From Bradyrhizobium sp. 21 (GTDB lineage: Bacteria; Pseudomonadota; Alphaproteobacteria; Rhizobiales; Xanthobacteraceae), in contig NZ_JADPJG010000031.1 in NCBI RefSeq assembly GCF_023073335.1, positions 197,798 to 261,797 of the forward strand: a DNA stretch of 64,000 nt. The letters run 5' to 3'. Made by a program: the position numbers and the translations under genes. The notes under the pieces are model-generated. The model did not search any database. It was not told the DNA's origin and saw only the letters and a program-made list of their open reading frames with translations. The stretch's first letter is position 1. Each line of letters begins with the position of its first letter. Shown here piece after piece: positions 27,183 through 36,583 of the stretch.

Positions 27183-28246
27183 AGCGGGTCTTCCTCGTCA
27201 TAGGGACGGGTGACCGTGGTGCCGATCAGCGACCAGTATTCGATCGGCGGCCGGCCGGAGCCCGGCCGCTTGCAGGTAAGATCCTCGGGTGCAAGCACGT
27301 CGCCAACTTTCAACGCACGCGCGGCGACGATGCTCTTGCGCGCGATGTCGATGTTCTTGATCTCCGAATTCCTGGGCGCCTTGATGCCGTCGCCCCGCGC
27401 CTGCTCGATGCGCCGGATGGCGGAGACCATGCGTTTGAAGTCGCCAGGCTCCAGGGACGCTGCGTGATCCGGCCCGTCCGCGTTGCGGTCGAGCGTAAGA
27501 TGCTTTTCGATGATGGTGGCGCCCATCGCCACGGCCGCGAGCGAGATCTCAATGCCGTCGGTGTGGTCGGAATAGCCGACCGGGAGCTGGAAGCCGGTCC
27601 GCATCGTCTGCATCGCGGCAAGGTTCACGTCTTCGGGCGGGCAGGGATATTCGGTCGTGCAGTGAAGCAGGCTGACGCGCCCGGACAATCGCGCGCGGGC
27701 TTCGCCGTCGCGCCACGCGGCGCGGAAGGCGGCAAGGCCTGGCGGCGTGTTGCTGCGGCCATAACCATGCGCAAGCACGCCCAGCGCCTCCTCAACCTCG
27801 ATCAGTGTCGCCATGCCGGTCGACAGGATCAGTGTCATGTCCGCGCGCGCAATCGCGTGCAGCAGCGGCGCGTTGGTCAAATCGCCCGAGCCGATCTTGA
27901 TCCGGGGCAGGCCGAGCGTGAGCAGGAAATTGAGCGACTGATGATCGAACGGCGTCGACAGAAATTCGATGCCGCGCTCTTTGGCGCGAGCGATTAGCAG
28001 AGGATGCGCCGAATGCGGCAATTCGAGCCGCTTCAGCATCGCCTGCTGGCTCTCTGCGGCGTCCGTTGTACGCTGCTGGTAGTCGGCCTTGCGCGCGCTC
28101 TTGCCCGCGAGCGAACTCGCGTTGAAGGTCTGGAACTTGACGATGTCGGCGCCGGCATCAGCGGCCGCATCGACCAAGGCGAGGGCGGTCTCCAGGCTCC
28201 CGGAATGATTGACGCCAGCTTCGGCGATGATGAGCGTGCGCGTCAT
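27179..28246 (-). CDS. legI: Legionaminic acid synthase (NeuB family)
   Basis: 355 aa. The NeuB TIM barrel is complete: IIAEAGVNHSG, IVKFQTFNASSLAG, STPFDHQSLNFL, IKIGSGDLTNAPLL, STGMATL, LHCTTEYPCP, VGYSDHTDG, IEKHLTLDRNADGPDHAAS. The C-terminal SAF (antifreeze-like) domain from about residue 285 (DIARKSIVAARALKVG) closes the active site. The reaction is condensation of PEP with a deoxy-diamino hexose to give the nonulosonate. LegI rather than NeuB or PseI is chosen by context (LegB, LegC, LegG upstream). It overlaps LegG and the formyltransferase by 4 bases each, which points to tight translational coupling. The other NeuB protein (49177) is a fusion. Confidence 0.88.
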   Translation of the reverse strand: MTRTLIIAEAGVNHSGSLETALALVDAAADAGADIVKFQTFNASSLAGKSARKADYQQRTTDAAESQQAMLKRLELPHSAHPLLIARAKERGIEFLSTPFDHQSLNFLLTLGLPRIKIGSGDLTNAPLLHAIARADMTLILSTGMATLIEVEEALGVLAHGYGRSNTPPGLAAFRAAWRDGEARARLSGRVSLLHCTTEYPCPPEDVNLAAMQTMRTGFQLPVGYSDHTDGIEISLAAVAMGATIIEKHLTLDRNADGPDHAASLEPGDFKRMVSAIRRIEQARGDGIKAPRNSEIKNIDIARKSIVAARALKVGDVLAPEDLTCKRPGSGRPPIEYWSLIGTTVTRPYDEEDPL

Positions 28247-29412
28247 GTCGCGGCCTCGCCGTCGTAAAAGCCCTTCTTCAGCAGCGCGTTGAAGTCGGGA
28301 ATGCCCGCGATCCTGTCGGCGACGCGGCGACTGGTCTCGCCGTCACCATAGGGGCTGACCGTCGGCTGCCGTCCGCGCGCTAGCGCGCTAGCGATGGCCG
28401 CTGAAATCGACGCACGACCAGGCGCGGCGTGGAACACGGAGGCAGCGCGCTCGCGTCCCTTCTGCCGGTCGCCGATGTCGACGGTCGGTACGTTGAGCGA
28501 GGGCGCTTCATAGATGCCGCTCGACGAATTGCCGACGACGACATCGGCCTGGTTCATCAGGCTGATATAGCGAAGCTGTCCGAGCGAGGCTACCGCGATG
28601 GCGTTCGGCCGGCCGGCGACGAAGGCCTTGATCCGCTCGTTGAGTGCGCGGCCTTCCGCGTCGGCGTTCGCAAGCGTGAAGAACAGGCTGAACTCCGGAT
28701 CGAGCGCTTTGAGCGATGCGAACAATTCGTCCATTGCGCCGACCGAGCGGTCCATCTCGACCGTAACAGGGTGGAACGTGACCAACACGTTGCGCTTGCC
28801 GAGCTTCATCCCGACCTCGCGGCCGATGGTCTCGCGGTCCATCAGCTTGAGGCGCTTGATCGAATCGATGCCCGGCGAGCCGACGGTGAAGACGCGCGCC
28901 GGATCCTCGCCGAGCCGGGTCAGCCGTCGCGCCGAGTCGGCGTTGGTGGCAAAATGCAGATGCGACATCTTGGTGATGGCGTGGCGAATGGCTTCGTCGA
29001 TCGCGCCTTCGGTGACGTCACCGCCGAACAGATGCGCCATCGGCAGCCGCATGAACATCGCGGCCTGCGCCGCCGCAAAAGTCTCGTAGCGGTCGCCGAG
29101 CACGACGACGAGGTCCGGTTTCAGCCGCGCGAAGGCGTCGGCAAATCCAATCACGCCAAGGCCGACCGACTTGGATACGCCGACCCCGGAATCGCTCGAG
29201 AGCAGCGTCTCGACGCTCTCGTCGACGTCGAATCCTTCCTCGCGGATGTTGTTGATGGTGTAGCCGAACTCGGGCGACAGATGCATGCCGGTGGCAATGA
29301 GCTGAAGCGTCAAGCCGGGCGTTTCGCGGATCGCGCGCATCGGCCAAATGATAAGGCCGAAATCGGCGCGGCTGCCCGTGACGAAACAGATCTTGCGGCT
29401 TTGTTCACTCAT
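28243..29412 (-). CDS. legG: Hydrolysing nucleotide-sugar 2-epimerase (LegG/NeuC family)
   Basis: 389 aa. The N-terminus (RKICFVTGSRADFGLIIWPM) is the NeuC/LegG signature. VVVLGDRYETFAAA, HLFGGDVTEGAIDEAIRHAI and VGNSSSGIYEAP follow, all conserved in the hydrolysing UDP/GDP-GlcNAc 2-epimerase family. It removes the nucleotide and epimerises C2 to give the substrate of LegI. It overlaps LegI by 4 bases and LegC by 8 bases. The neighbouring 4,6-dehydratase and aminotransferase point to LegG (acting on a 2,4-diamino sugar) rather than sialic-acid NeuC. Confidence 0.87.
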   Translation of the reverse strand: MSEQSRKICFVTGSRADFGLIIWPMRAIRETPGLTLQLIATGMHLSPEFGYTINNIREEGFDVDESVETLLSSDSGVGVSKSVGLGVIGFADAFARLKPDLVVVLGDRYETFAAAQAAMFMRLPMAHLFGGDVTEGAIDEAIRHAITKMSHLHFATNADSARRLTRLGEDPARVFTVGSPGIDSIKRLKLMDRETIGREVGMKLGKRNVLVTFHPVTVEMDRSVGAMDELFASLKALDPEFSLFFTLANADAEGRALNERIKAFVAGRPNAIAVASLGQLRYISLMNQADVVVGNSSSGIYEAPSLNVPTVDIGDRQKGRERAASVFHAAPGRASISAAIASALARGRQPTVSPYGDGETSRRVADRIAGIPDFNALLKKGFYDGEAAT

Positions 29413-30604
29413 CGCGGGCCCGGATGCTGGCGCTGGAAGGAAGGTTGATCAGGCGGCGCTCGATCGATTCGGCGGTGCCGAGATCGCCACGCGGGTTTTG
29501 CGCGTACATCGGCAGCTTGTGCATCAAGGTCCAGGCCGGACGCGCGCCGAAGTCAGCGTCGTTGAGCGCGGCGAGCAGGTCGTCGCGCCGACCGGCATGG
29601 ACTTCGTCGATCAGGATGGCATTCAGCCAGTAATTGCTCGTCGTGTCCTTCGGCTCGCGCGAGAAGCGGACCCCGGGAACATCCGCGAAGGCGCGCTGAT
29701 AGGCTGCGGCCAGCTTGCGCTTGCTCGCAAGAAAGCCTGCGAGCTGCTCGAGCTGCGCGCAGCCGAGAGCGGCATTCAGGTTGGGCAGACGGTAATTGAA
29801 GCCGATCTCGTCATGCACGAAGGCCCATTTGTGCGGCAGCTTCGCGGTGGTGGTGAGATGCTTGGCGCGGCGCCCCAGTTCCTCGTCATTGGTCAGGATG
29901 GCACCCCCGCCGCCGGTGGTGACGATCTTGTTGCCGTTGAAGCTCAGCGCCGCGAGCCGCGCCTGGGATCCGACGGCGTGACCCTTGTAGGTCGAGCCCA
30001 GCGATTCCGCGGCGTCCTCGACCAGCGCGATGCTCCAGTCGCGGGCGATAGCAGTGATCTCGTCGAGCTCGACCGGATGCCCGAACGTGTGCATCGGCGT
30101 GATCGCGGCGATGCGGCGTCCGGTCTCGCGATTGATCGTCCCATTGGCGGTCCGCTCCGCGATCGCCTCGAGCCGCGCGGCGAGTGCGCGCGCATCCATG
30201 CCGAGCGTGACGAGCGAGCTGTCGACGAAATGCGGCGTTGCGCCGCAATAGGCGATCGCATTGGTCGTCGCAATGAAAGTCAGCGCCGGCGAGATGACCT
30301 CGTCGCCCGGCTCGACGCCGGCGAGGCGGAAGCAGGCATGCAGCGCCGCCGTGCCGTTGACGACGGCCACCGCGCGCCTGGCGCCGGTGACCTCCTCCAG
30401 CATGCGCTCGAAGCGATCGACGAACGGGCCGACCGAGGAGACGAAGGTGCTCCTGATGCACTCTTCGAGATAGGCGATCTCGTTGCCGGCAAATACCGGC
30501 TCGTGCAGGCCGAGCGTTCCGTTGGGCGTTCCTGCGGCGCGCCGCACGGCATCGACGATCGTCTTGGGCTCGAAGTCTGACCTGGTCACGGGACTGTCCA
30601 CCAT
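29405..30604 (-). CDS. legC: LegC-family aminotransferase (DegT/DnrJ/EryC1)
   Basis: 399 aa PLP enzyme. The N-terminal block with LHEPVFAGNE, then VSSVGPFVDRFE, is the LegC subfamily signature. AVVNGTAALHACFRLAGV, ALVEDAAESLGSTY and the PLP-lysine stretch SFNGNKIVTTGGGG are intact. It transfers an amino group from glutamate to C4 of the 4-keto-6-deoxy sugar made by LegB. It starts 4 bases after the LegB stop and overlaps LegG by 8 bases. Other DegT enzymes (PseC, PglE) are less likely given the LegB-LegG-LegI neighbours. Confidence 0.87.
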   Translation of the reverse strand: MVDSPVTRSDFEPKTIVDAVRRAAGTPNGTLGLHEPVFAGNEIAYLEECIRSTFVSSVGPFVDRFERMLEEVTGARRAVAVVNGTAALHACFRLAGVEPGDEVISPALTFIATTNAIAYCGATPHFVDSSLVTLGMDARALAARLEAIAERTANGTINRETGRRIAAITPMHTFGHPVELDEITAIARDWSIALVEDAAESLGSTYKGHAVGSQARLAALSFNGNKIVTTGGGGAILTNDEELGRRAKHLTTTAKLPHKWAFVHDEIGFNYRLPNLNAALGCAQLEQLAGFLASKRKLAAAYQRAFADVPGVRFSREPKDTTSNYWLNAILIDEVHAGRRDDLLAALNDADFGARPAWTLMHKLPMYAQNPRGDLGTAESIERRLINLPSSASIRARDE

Positions 30605-30608
30605 CGCC

Positions 30609-31628
30609 TCAGACGTTGTAGACGTCAGCCTTGTAGCGGCTGAGGTTTGCAGGATTGGTGAACCAGTCGACCGTCTTGATCATGCCGCGGCGCATGCCGT
30701 CGACACCGCCGAATTCAGGGCTCCAGCCGAGCTGCTGGCGTGCCTTGGAATTGTCGGCCCAGAGCCGTTCGACCTCACTGTTGGCGGGACGCAGGCGCGC
30801 CTCGTCGGTCTCGATTTCGATGGTCGTCCCCATGACATCGGCGATCATCTGCGCGGTCGCGCCGACCGAGATCTCAAAACCGCTGCCGAGATTGATGGTC
30901 TGGCCGACGACCTGCTCCGCGGGCGCCGTAACGCCCGCGATCAGGCCGCGTGCGGTGTCGGTGACGAACGAGAAATCGCGCGTCGGACTGACGGCACCGA
31001 GGCGGATGTTCCGCTTGCCGGTCGCGATCTGGCTGATGATCGTCGGGATCACCGCGCGCGCCGACTGTCGCGGGCCGAAGGTGTTGAACGGGCGGATCAC
31101 CACCACGGGCATGTCGAACGAAGCCTGGAACGACAGTGCCATCTGGTCGGAAGCGATCTTCGAGGCCGAGTAGGGGGACTGTCCGACCAGCGGATGGCTC
31201 TCCTTGATCGGAACGGTCTGGGCCGTGCCATAGACCTCGCTGGTCGAGGTCTGCACGAAGCGGCGCACGCCGGCCATGCGCGCGGCTTGGAGCACGTTCA
31301 CGGTGCCGCGCACGTTGGTTTCGACATAGGAATCGGGCGCGACATAGGAGAACGGGATCGCGATCAGCGCCGCCAGATGCAGCACGTCGGTGCAGCCGCT
31401 CGCGGCCGCGATCATGAAATGCGGATCGCGGATGTCGCCGGCGACGACCTCCACCGACGTCATGACGTCGGCCGGCACCGTGTCGAGCCAGCCCAAGGAG
31501 TTGAAGGAGTTGTAATAGACGATCGCCTTGACGCGGGCCCCGGCTTTCACCAGTTCCTCGACGACATGCGAACCGATGAAGCCATCGCTGCCGGTAACGA
31601 GGACGCGGGCGTCCCTCAGATCTGCCAT
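30609..31628 (-). CDS. legB: LegB-type NAD-dependent 4,6-dehydratase
   Basis: 339 aa extended SDR. Rossmann motif VLVTGSDGFIGSHVVEEL, HLAALIAIPFSYVAP, TSTSEVYGTAQ, the Tyr-x3-Lys pair YSASK, and the family signature IRPFNTFGPRQSARAVIP identify the LegB subgroup. It removes water across C4-C6 of a nucleotide-GlcNAc to give the 4-keto-6-deoxy intermediate. ATG at 31628 is preferred over an upstream frame-open start at 31727 that lies in the intergenic region. It is the first gene of the legionaminic operon. A plausible sigma-70 promoter lies about 45-75 bases upstream. Confidence 0.87.
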   Translation of the reverse strand: MADLRDARVLVTGSDGFIGSHVVEELVKAGARVKAIVYYNSFNSLGWLDTVPADVMTSVEVVAGDIRDPHFMIAAASGCTDVLHLAALIAIPFSYVAPDSYVETNVRGTVNVLQAARMAGVRRFVQTSTSEVYGTAQTVPIKESHPLVGQSPYSASKIASDQMALSFQASFDMPVVVIRPFNTFGPRQSARAVIPTIISQIATGKRNIRLGAVSPTRDFSFVTDTARGLIAGVTAPAEQVVGQTINLGSGFEISVGATAQMIADVMGTTIEIETDEARLRPANSEVERLWADNSKARQQLGWSPEFGGVDGMRRGMIKTVDWFTNPANLSRYKADVYNV

Positions 31629-31674
31629 GCCGGACCCCAAAGGGCGATTAAGCCAGTGTTCGCAACAAGATGGC

Positions 31675-31702
31675 GCTATAGCACACTGGCGCTCGCGTGC
31701 AA
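31675..31702 (-). promoter_or_regulatory. Candidate sigma-70 promoter of the legionaminic-acid operon
   Basis: On the - strand a TTGCAC box (31702-31697) and a TATAGC box (31680-31675) are separated by 16 bases, close to the consensus TTGACA/TATAAT. The predicted start would be near 31668, giving a leader of about 40 bases before the LegB ATG. It lies in the 133-base gap between LegB and the upstream fusion gene, the only sizeable gap before this operon. No experimental support. Confidence 0.4.
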
Positions 31703-31761
31703 CAGAGCACCGTTCGATATCCGCCAAATGCCCGGGGATGCAGCGCTTTTGGGATCTGCGC

Positions 31762-32964
31762 CTACGCCGGCTGGGCCGGCTTCAGGCGTTGCTTCACAAA
31801 CGCTTCCAGATTTCCGTCCTCGAACAGATGGCCCGCAAGGCCTGCGGCCTGCGCAGCCTCCACGTCGCTTTCCTTGTCCCCGATCACCATGCTGCGCGTC
31901 ATGTCGACGGGGAAACGCTGCGCGAGATCGGTGATCATGCCGGGCGCCGGCTTGCGCCGGTCGCTGGTCCGGCAATAGCGCGCGACGGTGCCGTCCGGGT
32001 GATCGGGACAATATTCGAACGCATCGATATGCGCGCCGACCAGCGCCATCTGGTCCGCCATCCAGCGGTGCAGGGCGACGACGTGATGCTCCTCGTAGTA
32101 GCCGCGTGCGACGCCGGATTGATTGGTGATGACGAAGGCGAAGTAGCCGGCGTCGTTGACGGCCTTCACGGCTTCGCGTGCGCCCTCGATCCATTCGAGC
32201 TTGTGCGCCTCGAACGTGTAGCCTGAATCGTGGTTGAGCACGCCGTCGCGGTCGAAGAACACGGCCGGCCGCCGCAGCTTCTCCCTCAATTCGCGATCGG
32301 CGCGCGCGAAATCATCGGGAATGCCGATGTCGATGAAGTAGCCGCGATAGGCTGTGCCGCGCAGCGCGCCGCTCGCGGCAAGGCCGGGGAACACGTCCGC
32401 TTCGAGGGAAGCAGGAAGCTGCGTGAGGCCGGCGACGACCGGCTTGTCGATGACATAGACGCCGGCGTTCACCGGGCCGGTCGCGCCTGCGCCCGGTGCC
32501 ACGAAGGTACGGACCATATCGCCCTCCAGGACGACGCGGCCGTAGCGATCACCTTCGACGTCGGCGCGCAGCGCCATGTGGACCCCGTCGGCGCCCGCGC
32601 GCGCGATCAGGTCGAGCAGGTTGAAGTCGAACAGGGAATCGCCGTTGAGCAGCAGGAAACGGTCATGCAGGAGAGGGGCTGCGTGAACGAGTGCACCCGC
32701 CGTGCCGAGCGGCTCCGTCTCGCGCGATACGATGATACGGGCCCGTCCCCGGCTCGCGTTGGAATAGTGTGTCTCGACGATCTCGGCCTTGTGGCCGGCA
32801 AGCAGGAGAATTTCCTCGAACAGGTCATAGCGAACGAGTTCATCGATCAGCGTGTCGAGGAACGGCCGTCCGCCGATTTCGAGCATCGGCTTCGGCACTT
32901 GCTGGGTGCGCTCGCCAAGCCGCGTGCCGAGCCCGCCGACGAGGATAACGGCCTGTTTCAGCAT
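31762..32964 (-). CDS. Fused sugar-phosphate nucleotidyltransferase and GmhB-like HAD phosphatase
   Basis: 400 aa fusion. Residues 1-225 are a nucleotidyltransferase (VILVGGLGTRLG, PKPMLEIGGRPFLD, LLNGDSLFDFNL) of the HddC/RmlA-like class. Residues 232-400 are a HAD-IIIA phosphatase (VFFDRDGVLNHD, VITNQSGVARGYY, MVIGDKESDVEAAQAAG) resembling D,D-heptose 1,7-bisphosphate phosphatase GmhB. Together they could dephosphorylate and activate a heptose-like sugar, as in the GDP-D-alpha-D-heptose route. The GmhB zinc loop is only partly kept: CPDHPD is present, but the second half reads YCRTSDRRKP with one Cys instead of a C-x-C pair. ATG 32964 is used because the open frame upstream of it is not conserved in look. 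Confidence 0.75.
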   Translation of the reverse strand: MLKQAVILVGGLGTRLGERTQQVPKPMLEIGGRPFLDTLIDELVRYDLFEEILLLAGHKAEIVETHYSNASRGRARIIVSRETEPLGTAGALVHAAPLLHDRFLLLNGDSLFDFNLLDLIARAGADGVHMALRADVEGDRYGRVVLEGDMVRTFVAPGAGATGPVNAGVYVIDKPVVAGLTQLPASLEADVFPGLAASGALRGTAYRGYFIDIGIPDDFARADRELREKLRRPAVFFDRDGVLNHDSGYTFEAHKLEWIEGAREAVKAVNDAGYFAFVITNQSGVARGYYEEHHVVALHRWMADQMALVGAHIDAFEYCPDHPDGTVARYCRTSDRRKPAPGMITDLAQRFPVDMTRSMVIGDKESDVEAAQAAGLAGHLFEDGNLEAFVKQRLKPAQPA

Positions 32965-33112
32965 GAGGGCCTTGCTTCGGACAACAGATGGACCCGCATG
33001 TTCGCCGCTCCATGAGACGTTACTGTCAACCGCTTTCCCTTTCCTTTTGACGGCATCAGATGACATCTCGCCAGACTTGCTCTGTCGGCGACGGTACGCC
33101 GCAGATCGAAAC

Positions 33113-35605
33113 TTAATCGGTACATGGGATGCGGACGACCACGGTCTGCTTATTTGAATACAGAACCGGCAGCGGTCCCGCATTGAGCGTTTTGGCAAGA
33201 TCGGGATCGATCGACCCGGTCGGGGGAAAATAAGCGAGACGCAGACTAGGCGGGAGTTGGGTCCACTCGATCGTCCGGGGATTGATGATGGCTACGAGAT
33301 TCCAGGATTCGTTGCCGCTCTTCATGAGACCCTCGATCGTTTGTCGCTCTTCCTCACGAGACTCGGTCGTGACTTCCGGCGTCGAGGACGGTAGCGGTTC
33401 CGGTGCTTTCGTGGTGCGGACGGGCTTCAAAACGCCGGCGAGACCATCGGATTTCCGCATTTGAAAGTAGGTCTCCGAATTGATCTCTCGCAAGAATGGA
33501 GCGACCAAGCTGCAAACGTTTTCAAGCCGATTGCCTCCGTCGTCCCCTTGGACGATCGCAGAAAGGATGGCCTTCGTTTGCCGTGCGATGGTTTCATTCA
33601 CGGTATCCAGATTGGAGAACAGATAGGCCGCTGGTGCGCCCGTGAGGGCCTGCATCAACCCCTGCGTATAAGGGTCGGACAAGATGACTCCCTTGCGGAG
33701 ATGGTCGTGGAGCCAGTGCGCCACCTCAAGATCACTGGCATTGTAGTGGGACACGACGGCTGTACCGTCGGGAAGGGGACCGTAGCTGTAGGTCTTCGTA
33801 ACACCGGACAGGCCGGCCCGGTCAACCGCGACGCCCAATGCTACGATGCCAGCGAGACTCCAGATGTAGACTGGCCTCGACCGGGCCAAGGCGAATGGCA
33901 CGAGTACCGCGAGCAGCACGACGCCCGCGACTTCCGTTGGCCGAAGGAACGCGCGATAGTCGGTAAATTGCACGTTAGTTCGCCAGCCAAACGCATAGAC
34001 GGCGGTAACAAGAACAGCCGCGAGGACGACGACTGTCGCCGCGACCAGGACTCGCCGACGTCGCGGAGATGGAAAGGGATCGACCAGCAACTGAAAGAAG
34101 ACTTCGGTGGCCGTAATCGAGAACAGCGACAGAATGATTGCGGCTGTCCGGTACAGGAAGGGGAAGCCCGAGAGTACGGCGAGAGACAGGCCGCATCCGG
34201 CAATCCATGACCACACGAGAATCGCACCCCGATCGGCGTGAGGTCCGGTTGTCCCTGTGGCACCACGAAGGACAGGTCGAGCCATCCACCACCATGCAAC
34301 GCCGAGCGTGATGCAGACGGCGAATAGCGGACCTATTGCCCGGCCAAGCTCGATCACGGCGACCTGTGGGCCGGCGCCCAAGAATAGCTCTTCACCGCTT
34401 TCGATCTTCCTGTTCAAGATCAACCCGGTAATTGACGAAAACGTGTCGTTGGCGTTCGTCGATGGAATATAGCCGAAGCGCATTCCCGCAATGCAGCCGA
34501 CGATTCCGGCAATCAGCAGCGGCAGCGCGAAGGAGGGAAGCCGCAGGATCGAGGTGCTGCGTGCCGGCCAAGCGGATATGGCCTGCACGATGACGATGTA
34601 CAGGAGCCAGCTGGCCAGGATGGTTGGAACGAACAGGTTGGATCCGCGGTGTGCGAGCAGCAGCGTCGTCGGCCAGGCGCAGCCAAGAAACAAGATCGCC
34701 GAAGATCTTCCGGCCTTGTTCAATACCCTGAGCAGGAAGAACCCGGCCATCAGCAGCGTAAGGACCAGCGCGTTGTTGTTGAGGAAGAAAACCAGCAGCA
34801 ACGTCGCGCTGGAAGCCACAACCAGCAGTGGGACAAATCCGGTCCGCAGGTCTATTGTGTCCGCATCTGTATTTCTCATCAACACGCCGAGGAACACCAC
34901 GCTGCCGGCGACCGCCAGGCTGCCGTTCGTCATCAGGATGGCGACGCCGGTCGCAGCGAAGAGGAAGGTAGTCCATTTTCGTCGTGGATCGTCCGCATAG
35001 ATACCCTGTGAAAAGGCGTATGACGCGAGCAGGAAGAACAGGACCGAGAAATAGCGATAGGTCCAGCCAAATTGCAGCAGGTCCAGCCCAAGTGTACCGG
35101 AGAGGGCGCCGGCAAGCGCCGAACGAAGGTCGACATAGGACTGAGCCGCGTACGGATTGATGACGCCACTATCCGCGTATTCCTGCGCCGTCTTCATCCA
35201 GTGGACATCCGCGCCGATATCCGTGAACGGAAAGCTTGAAAATGCGCCGAACGAACACCACCAGATCGTGAGCGCAATCGGCAGCGACAGGATGCACCAG
35301 GTTGCTATCGCGCGCGTCTGAGCCGGATGTGGGCGCCAAATCGACCAAGTCCATGCAAGTCCGAAGCAGGACACCGCAACGATAGCTGCGCACTGAAGCC
35401 ATATGCCGTTGATCAATAGCGACAGCAGCCCGAGCAAGATGCCGGTCGCGGGGGCGCCGATGGTGATCCCGAGAACAATGAACTGAGCCTTCGTAAGCCG
35501 GCACGCTTCGATGAGTTTCGCCGGCGCAATTGCCAGAATCGAAAACCCGGTACCCAGCTGTATCAGGAAGAACAGGAACGTCAGGACAAATGTGGTCGTC
35601 CACAT
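33113..35605 (-). CDS. Large polytopic membrane protein, possible GT-C glycosyltransferase
   Basis: 830 aa. About 12-15 hydrophobic segments fill residues 1-600. Soluble periplasmic-looking domains follow (HYNASDLEVAHWLHDHLRKG, EPLPSSTPEVTTESREEE). The loop FPFTDIGADVHWMKTAQEYADSG, with two acidic residues, could be the catalytic loop of a GT-C glycosyltransferase, which uses lipid-phosphate sugars. I do not recognise a named family. ATG 35605 is chosen over TTG 35635. Base composition is visibly lower in G+C than most of the window. It is followed downstream by the NTase-phosphatase fusion after 148 bases, so it may belong to that transcript. Confidence 0.6.
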   Translation of the reverse strand: MWTTTFVLTFLFFLIQLGTGFSILAIAPAKLIEACRLTKAQFIVLGITIGAPATGILLGLLSLLINGIWLQCAAIVAVSCFGLAWTWSIWRPHPAQTRAIATWCILSLPIALTIWWCSFGAFSSFPFTDIGADVHWMKTAQEYADSGVINPYAAQSYVDLRSALAGALSGTLGLDLLQFGWTYRYFSVLFFLLASYAFSQGIYADDPRRKWTTFLFAATGVAILMTNGSLAVAGSVVFLGVLMRNTDADTIDLRTGFVPLLVVASSATLLLVFFLNNNALVLTLLMAGFFLLRVLNKAGRSSAILFLGCAWPTTLLLAHRGSNLFVPTILASWLLYIVIVQAISAWPARSTSILRLPSFALPLLIAGIVGCIAGMRFGYIPSTNANDTFSSITGLILNRKIESGEELFLGAGPQVAVIELGRAIGPLFAVCITLGVAWWWMARPVLRGATGTTGPHADRGAILVWSWIAGCGLSLAVLSGFPFLYRTAAIILSLFSITATEVFFQLLVDPFPSPRRRRVLVAATVVVLAAVLVTAVYAFGWRTNVQFTDYRAFLRPTEVAGVVLLAVLVPFALARSRPVYIWSLAGIVALGVAVDRAGLSGVTKTYSYGPLPDGTAVVSHYNASDLEVAHWLHDHLRKGVILSDPYTQGLMQALTGAPAAYLFSNLDTVNETIARQTKAILSAIVQGDDGGNRLENVCSLVAPFLREINSETYFQMRKSDGLAGVLKPVRTTKAPEPLPSSTPEVTTESREEERQTIEGLMKSGNESWNLVAIINPRTIEWTQLPPSLRLAYFPPTGSIDPDLAKTLNAGPLPVLYSNKQTVVVRIPCTD

Positions 35606-35656
35606 CGCGAGATCTCTATGGTGGGAACCGGCCAAATCGCCCGGGATCGGCTATCT

Positions 35657-36583
35657 TCAGTTGCCTCCCGACAGGTCGGCCGGGCGGCCGACGATCAGGG
35701 AACCTAGCGTAAACAGGTCTTCTTCGGAGAAGCCCCTGAAGCATGGTGCCAGTCGTTGCAGGATGTCTTGCTCCGGTGGCCGGCGGTCAGGTTGATCGCA
35801 GAGCAGCTCAAACCCGGCCTCTTGAAAGAGCTGCAAATATTCGCTGTGTCGCAAGCGATTGACGTATTGGAAGCGTGACTGGAAAGGCGCCCAATCCTCC
35901 TCGGAATATGTCAGGAAATTGAACGAGCTGATGGACGGATCGAAGCCCTTGAAGTGGTCGCCGTAGTCGATTTGCATGAGCACCAGTCCGTCAGGACGCA
36001 TGATGCGTCGCAGCTCCTTCAGGATTGCCGCGATGTCGTGCTTGGGAATGTGCTCGAGCGTTTCGACGGAGACCGCGCAGTCGATCGAACCGGCCGGCAG
36101 GCCCGTCGTTCGGGCATCGGCCGGTGCGCGATACTCGATCCTCCACGAACGTTCGAGGTCCTCCATGGAGTTTATGTCGGGCTGGTCGGTGCCGCTGGCT
36201 CGCGAAATGATGGCTGCGTTGGAGCGGACCAACTCCAGCTTGGCAAGGCGCTCGATGTCCACGGTGACGAAGCGACGGGCCCCATGCGCGCTGAAGGCCA
36301 GCGGAACGATCAGATCGCGCCCGGTACCGAACTCGAAGCAAGTCGAATCCCGCAGCGGACGGAAGCTGTACTTCTGGTGAACGCCCAGCAGCCGCTGCGC
36401 AAGGGTATAGATTGATCTGACCTGCTTCTCGGGTCGCGGCAGTCGTCGTGTGACATAGCGCTGCAGTGCGTAGTGGATGTCTTCGCCCAAGGGAATGTTC
36501 GACAGAACCGAGAACGCCCGCGCTTTGGTTTGCCAGCGCACGTCAGCGATTCCTCGGCGAAACGGACGTCGCGTTTGGAGCAA
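35657..36583 (-). CDS. Class I SAM-dependent methyltransferase
   Basis: 308 aa. The SAM motif is CFEFGTGRDLIVPLAFSAHG, then VTVDIERLAK, and the post-I stretch IDCAVSVETLEHIPKHDIA and LRRIMRPDGLVLMQIDYG are typical of Methyltransf_11/23. The N-terminal 80 residues are unlike the core fold, and FDPSISSFNFLTYSEEDW suggests a large substrate-binding part. The only in-frame start at the annotated end is TTG 36583, so the true start may lie inside. It lies 51 bases upstream of the membrane protein (33113) on the same strand. It probably methylates a glycan residue. Confidence 0.75.
   Translation of the reverse strand: MLQTRRPFRRGIADVRWQTKARAFSVLSNIPLGEDIHYALQRYVTRRLPRPEKQVRSIYTLAQRLLGVHQKYSFRPLRDSTCFEFGTGRDLIVPLAFSAHGARRFVTVDIERLAKLELVRSNAAIISRASGTDQPDINSMEDLERSWRIEYRAPADARTTGLPAGSIDCAVSVETLEHIPKHDIAAILKELRRIMRPDGLVLMQIDYGDHFKGFDPSISSFNFLTYSEEDWAPFQSRFQYVNRLRHSEYLQLFQEAGFELLCDQPDRRPPEQDILQRLAPCFRGFSEEDLFTLGSLIVGRPADLSGGN

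Noticed and set aside
28380..28393. Palindrome GCTAGCGCGCTAGC
   Set aside because: It lies inside the legG coding sequence and encodes ordinary residues. No second copy was noticed.
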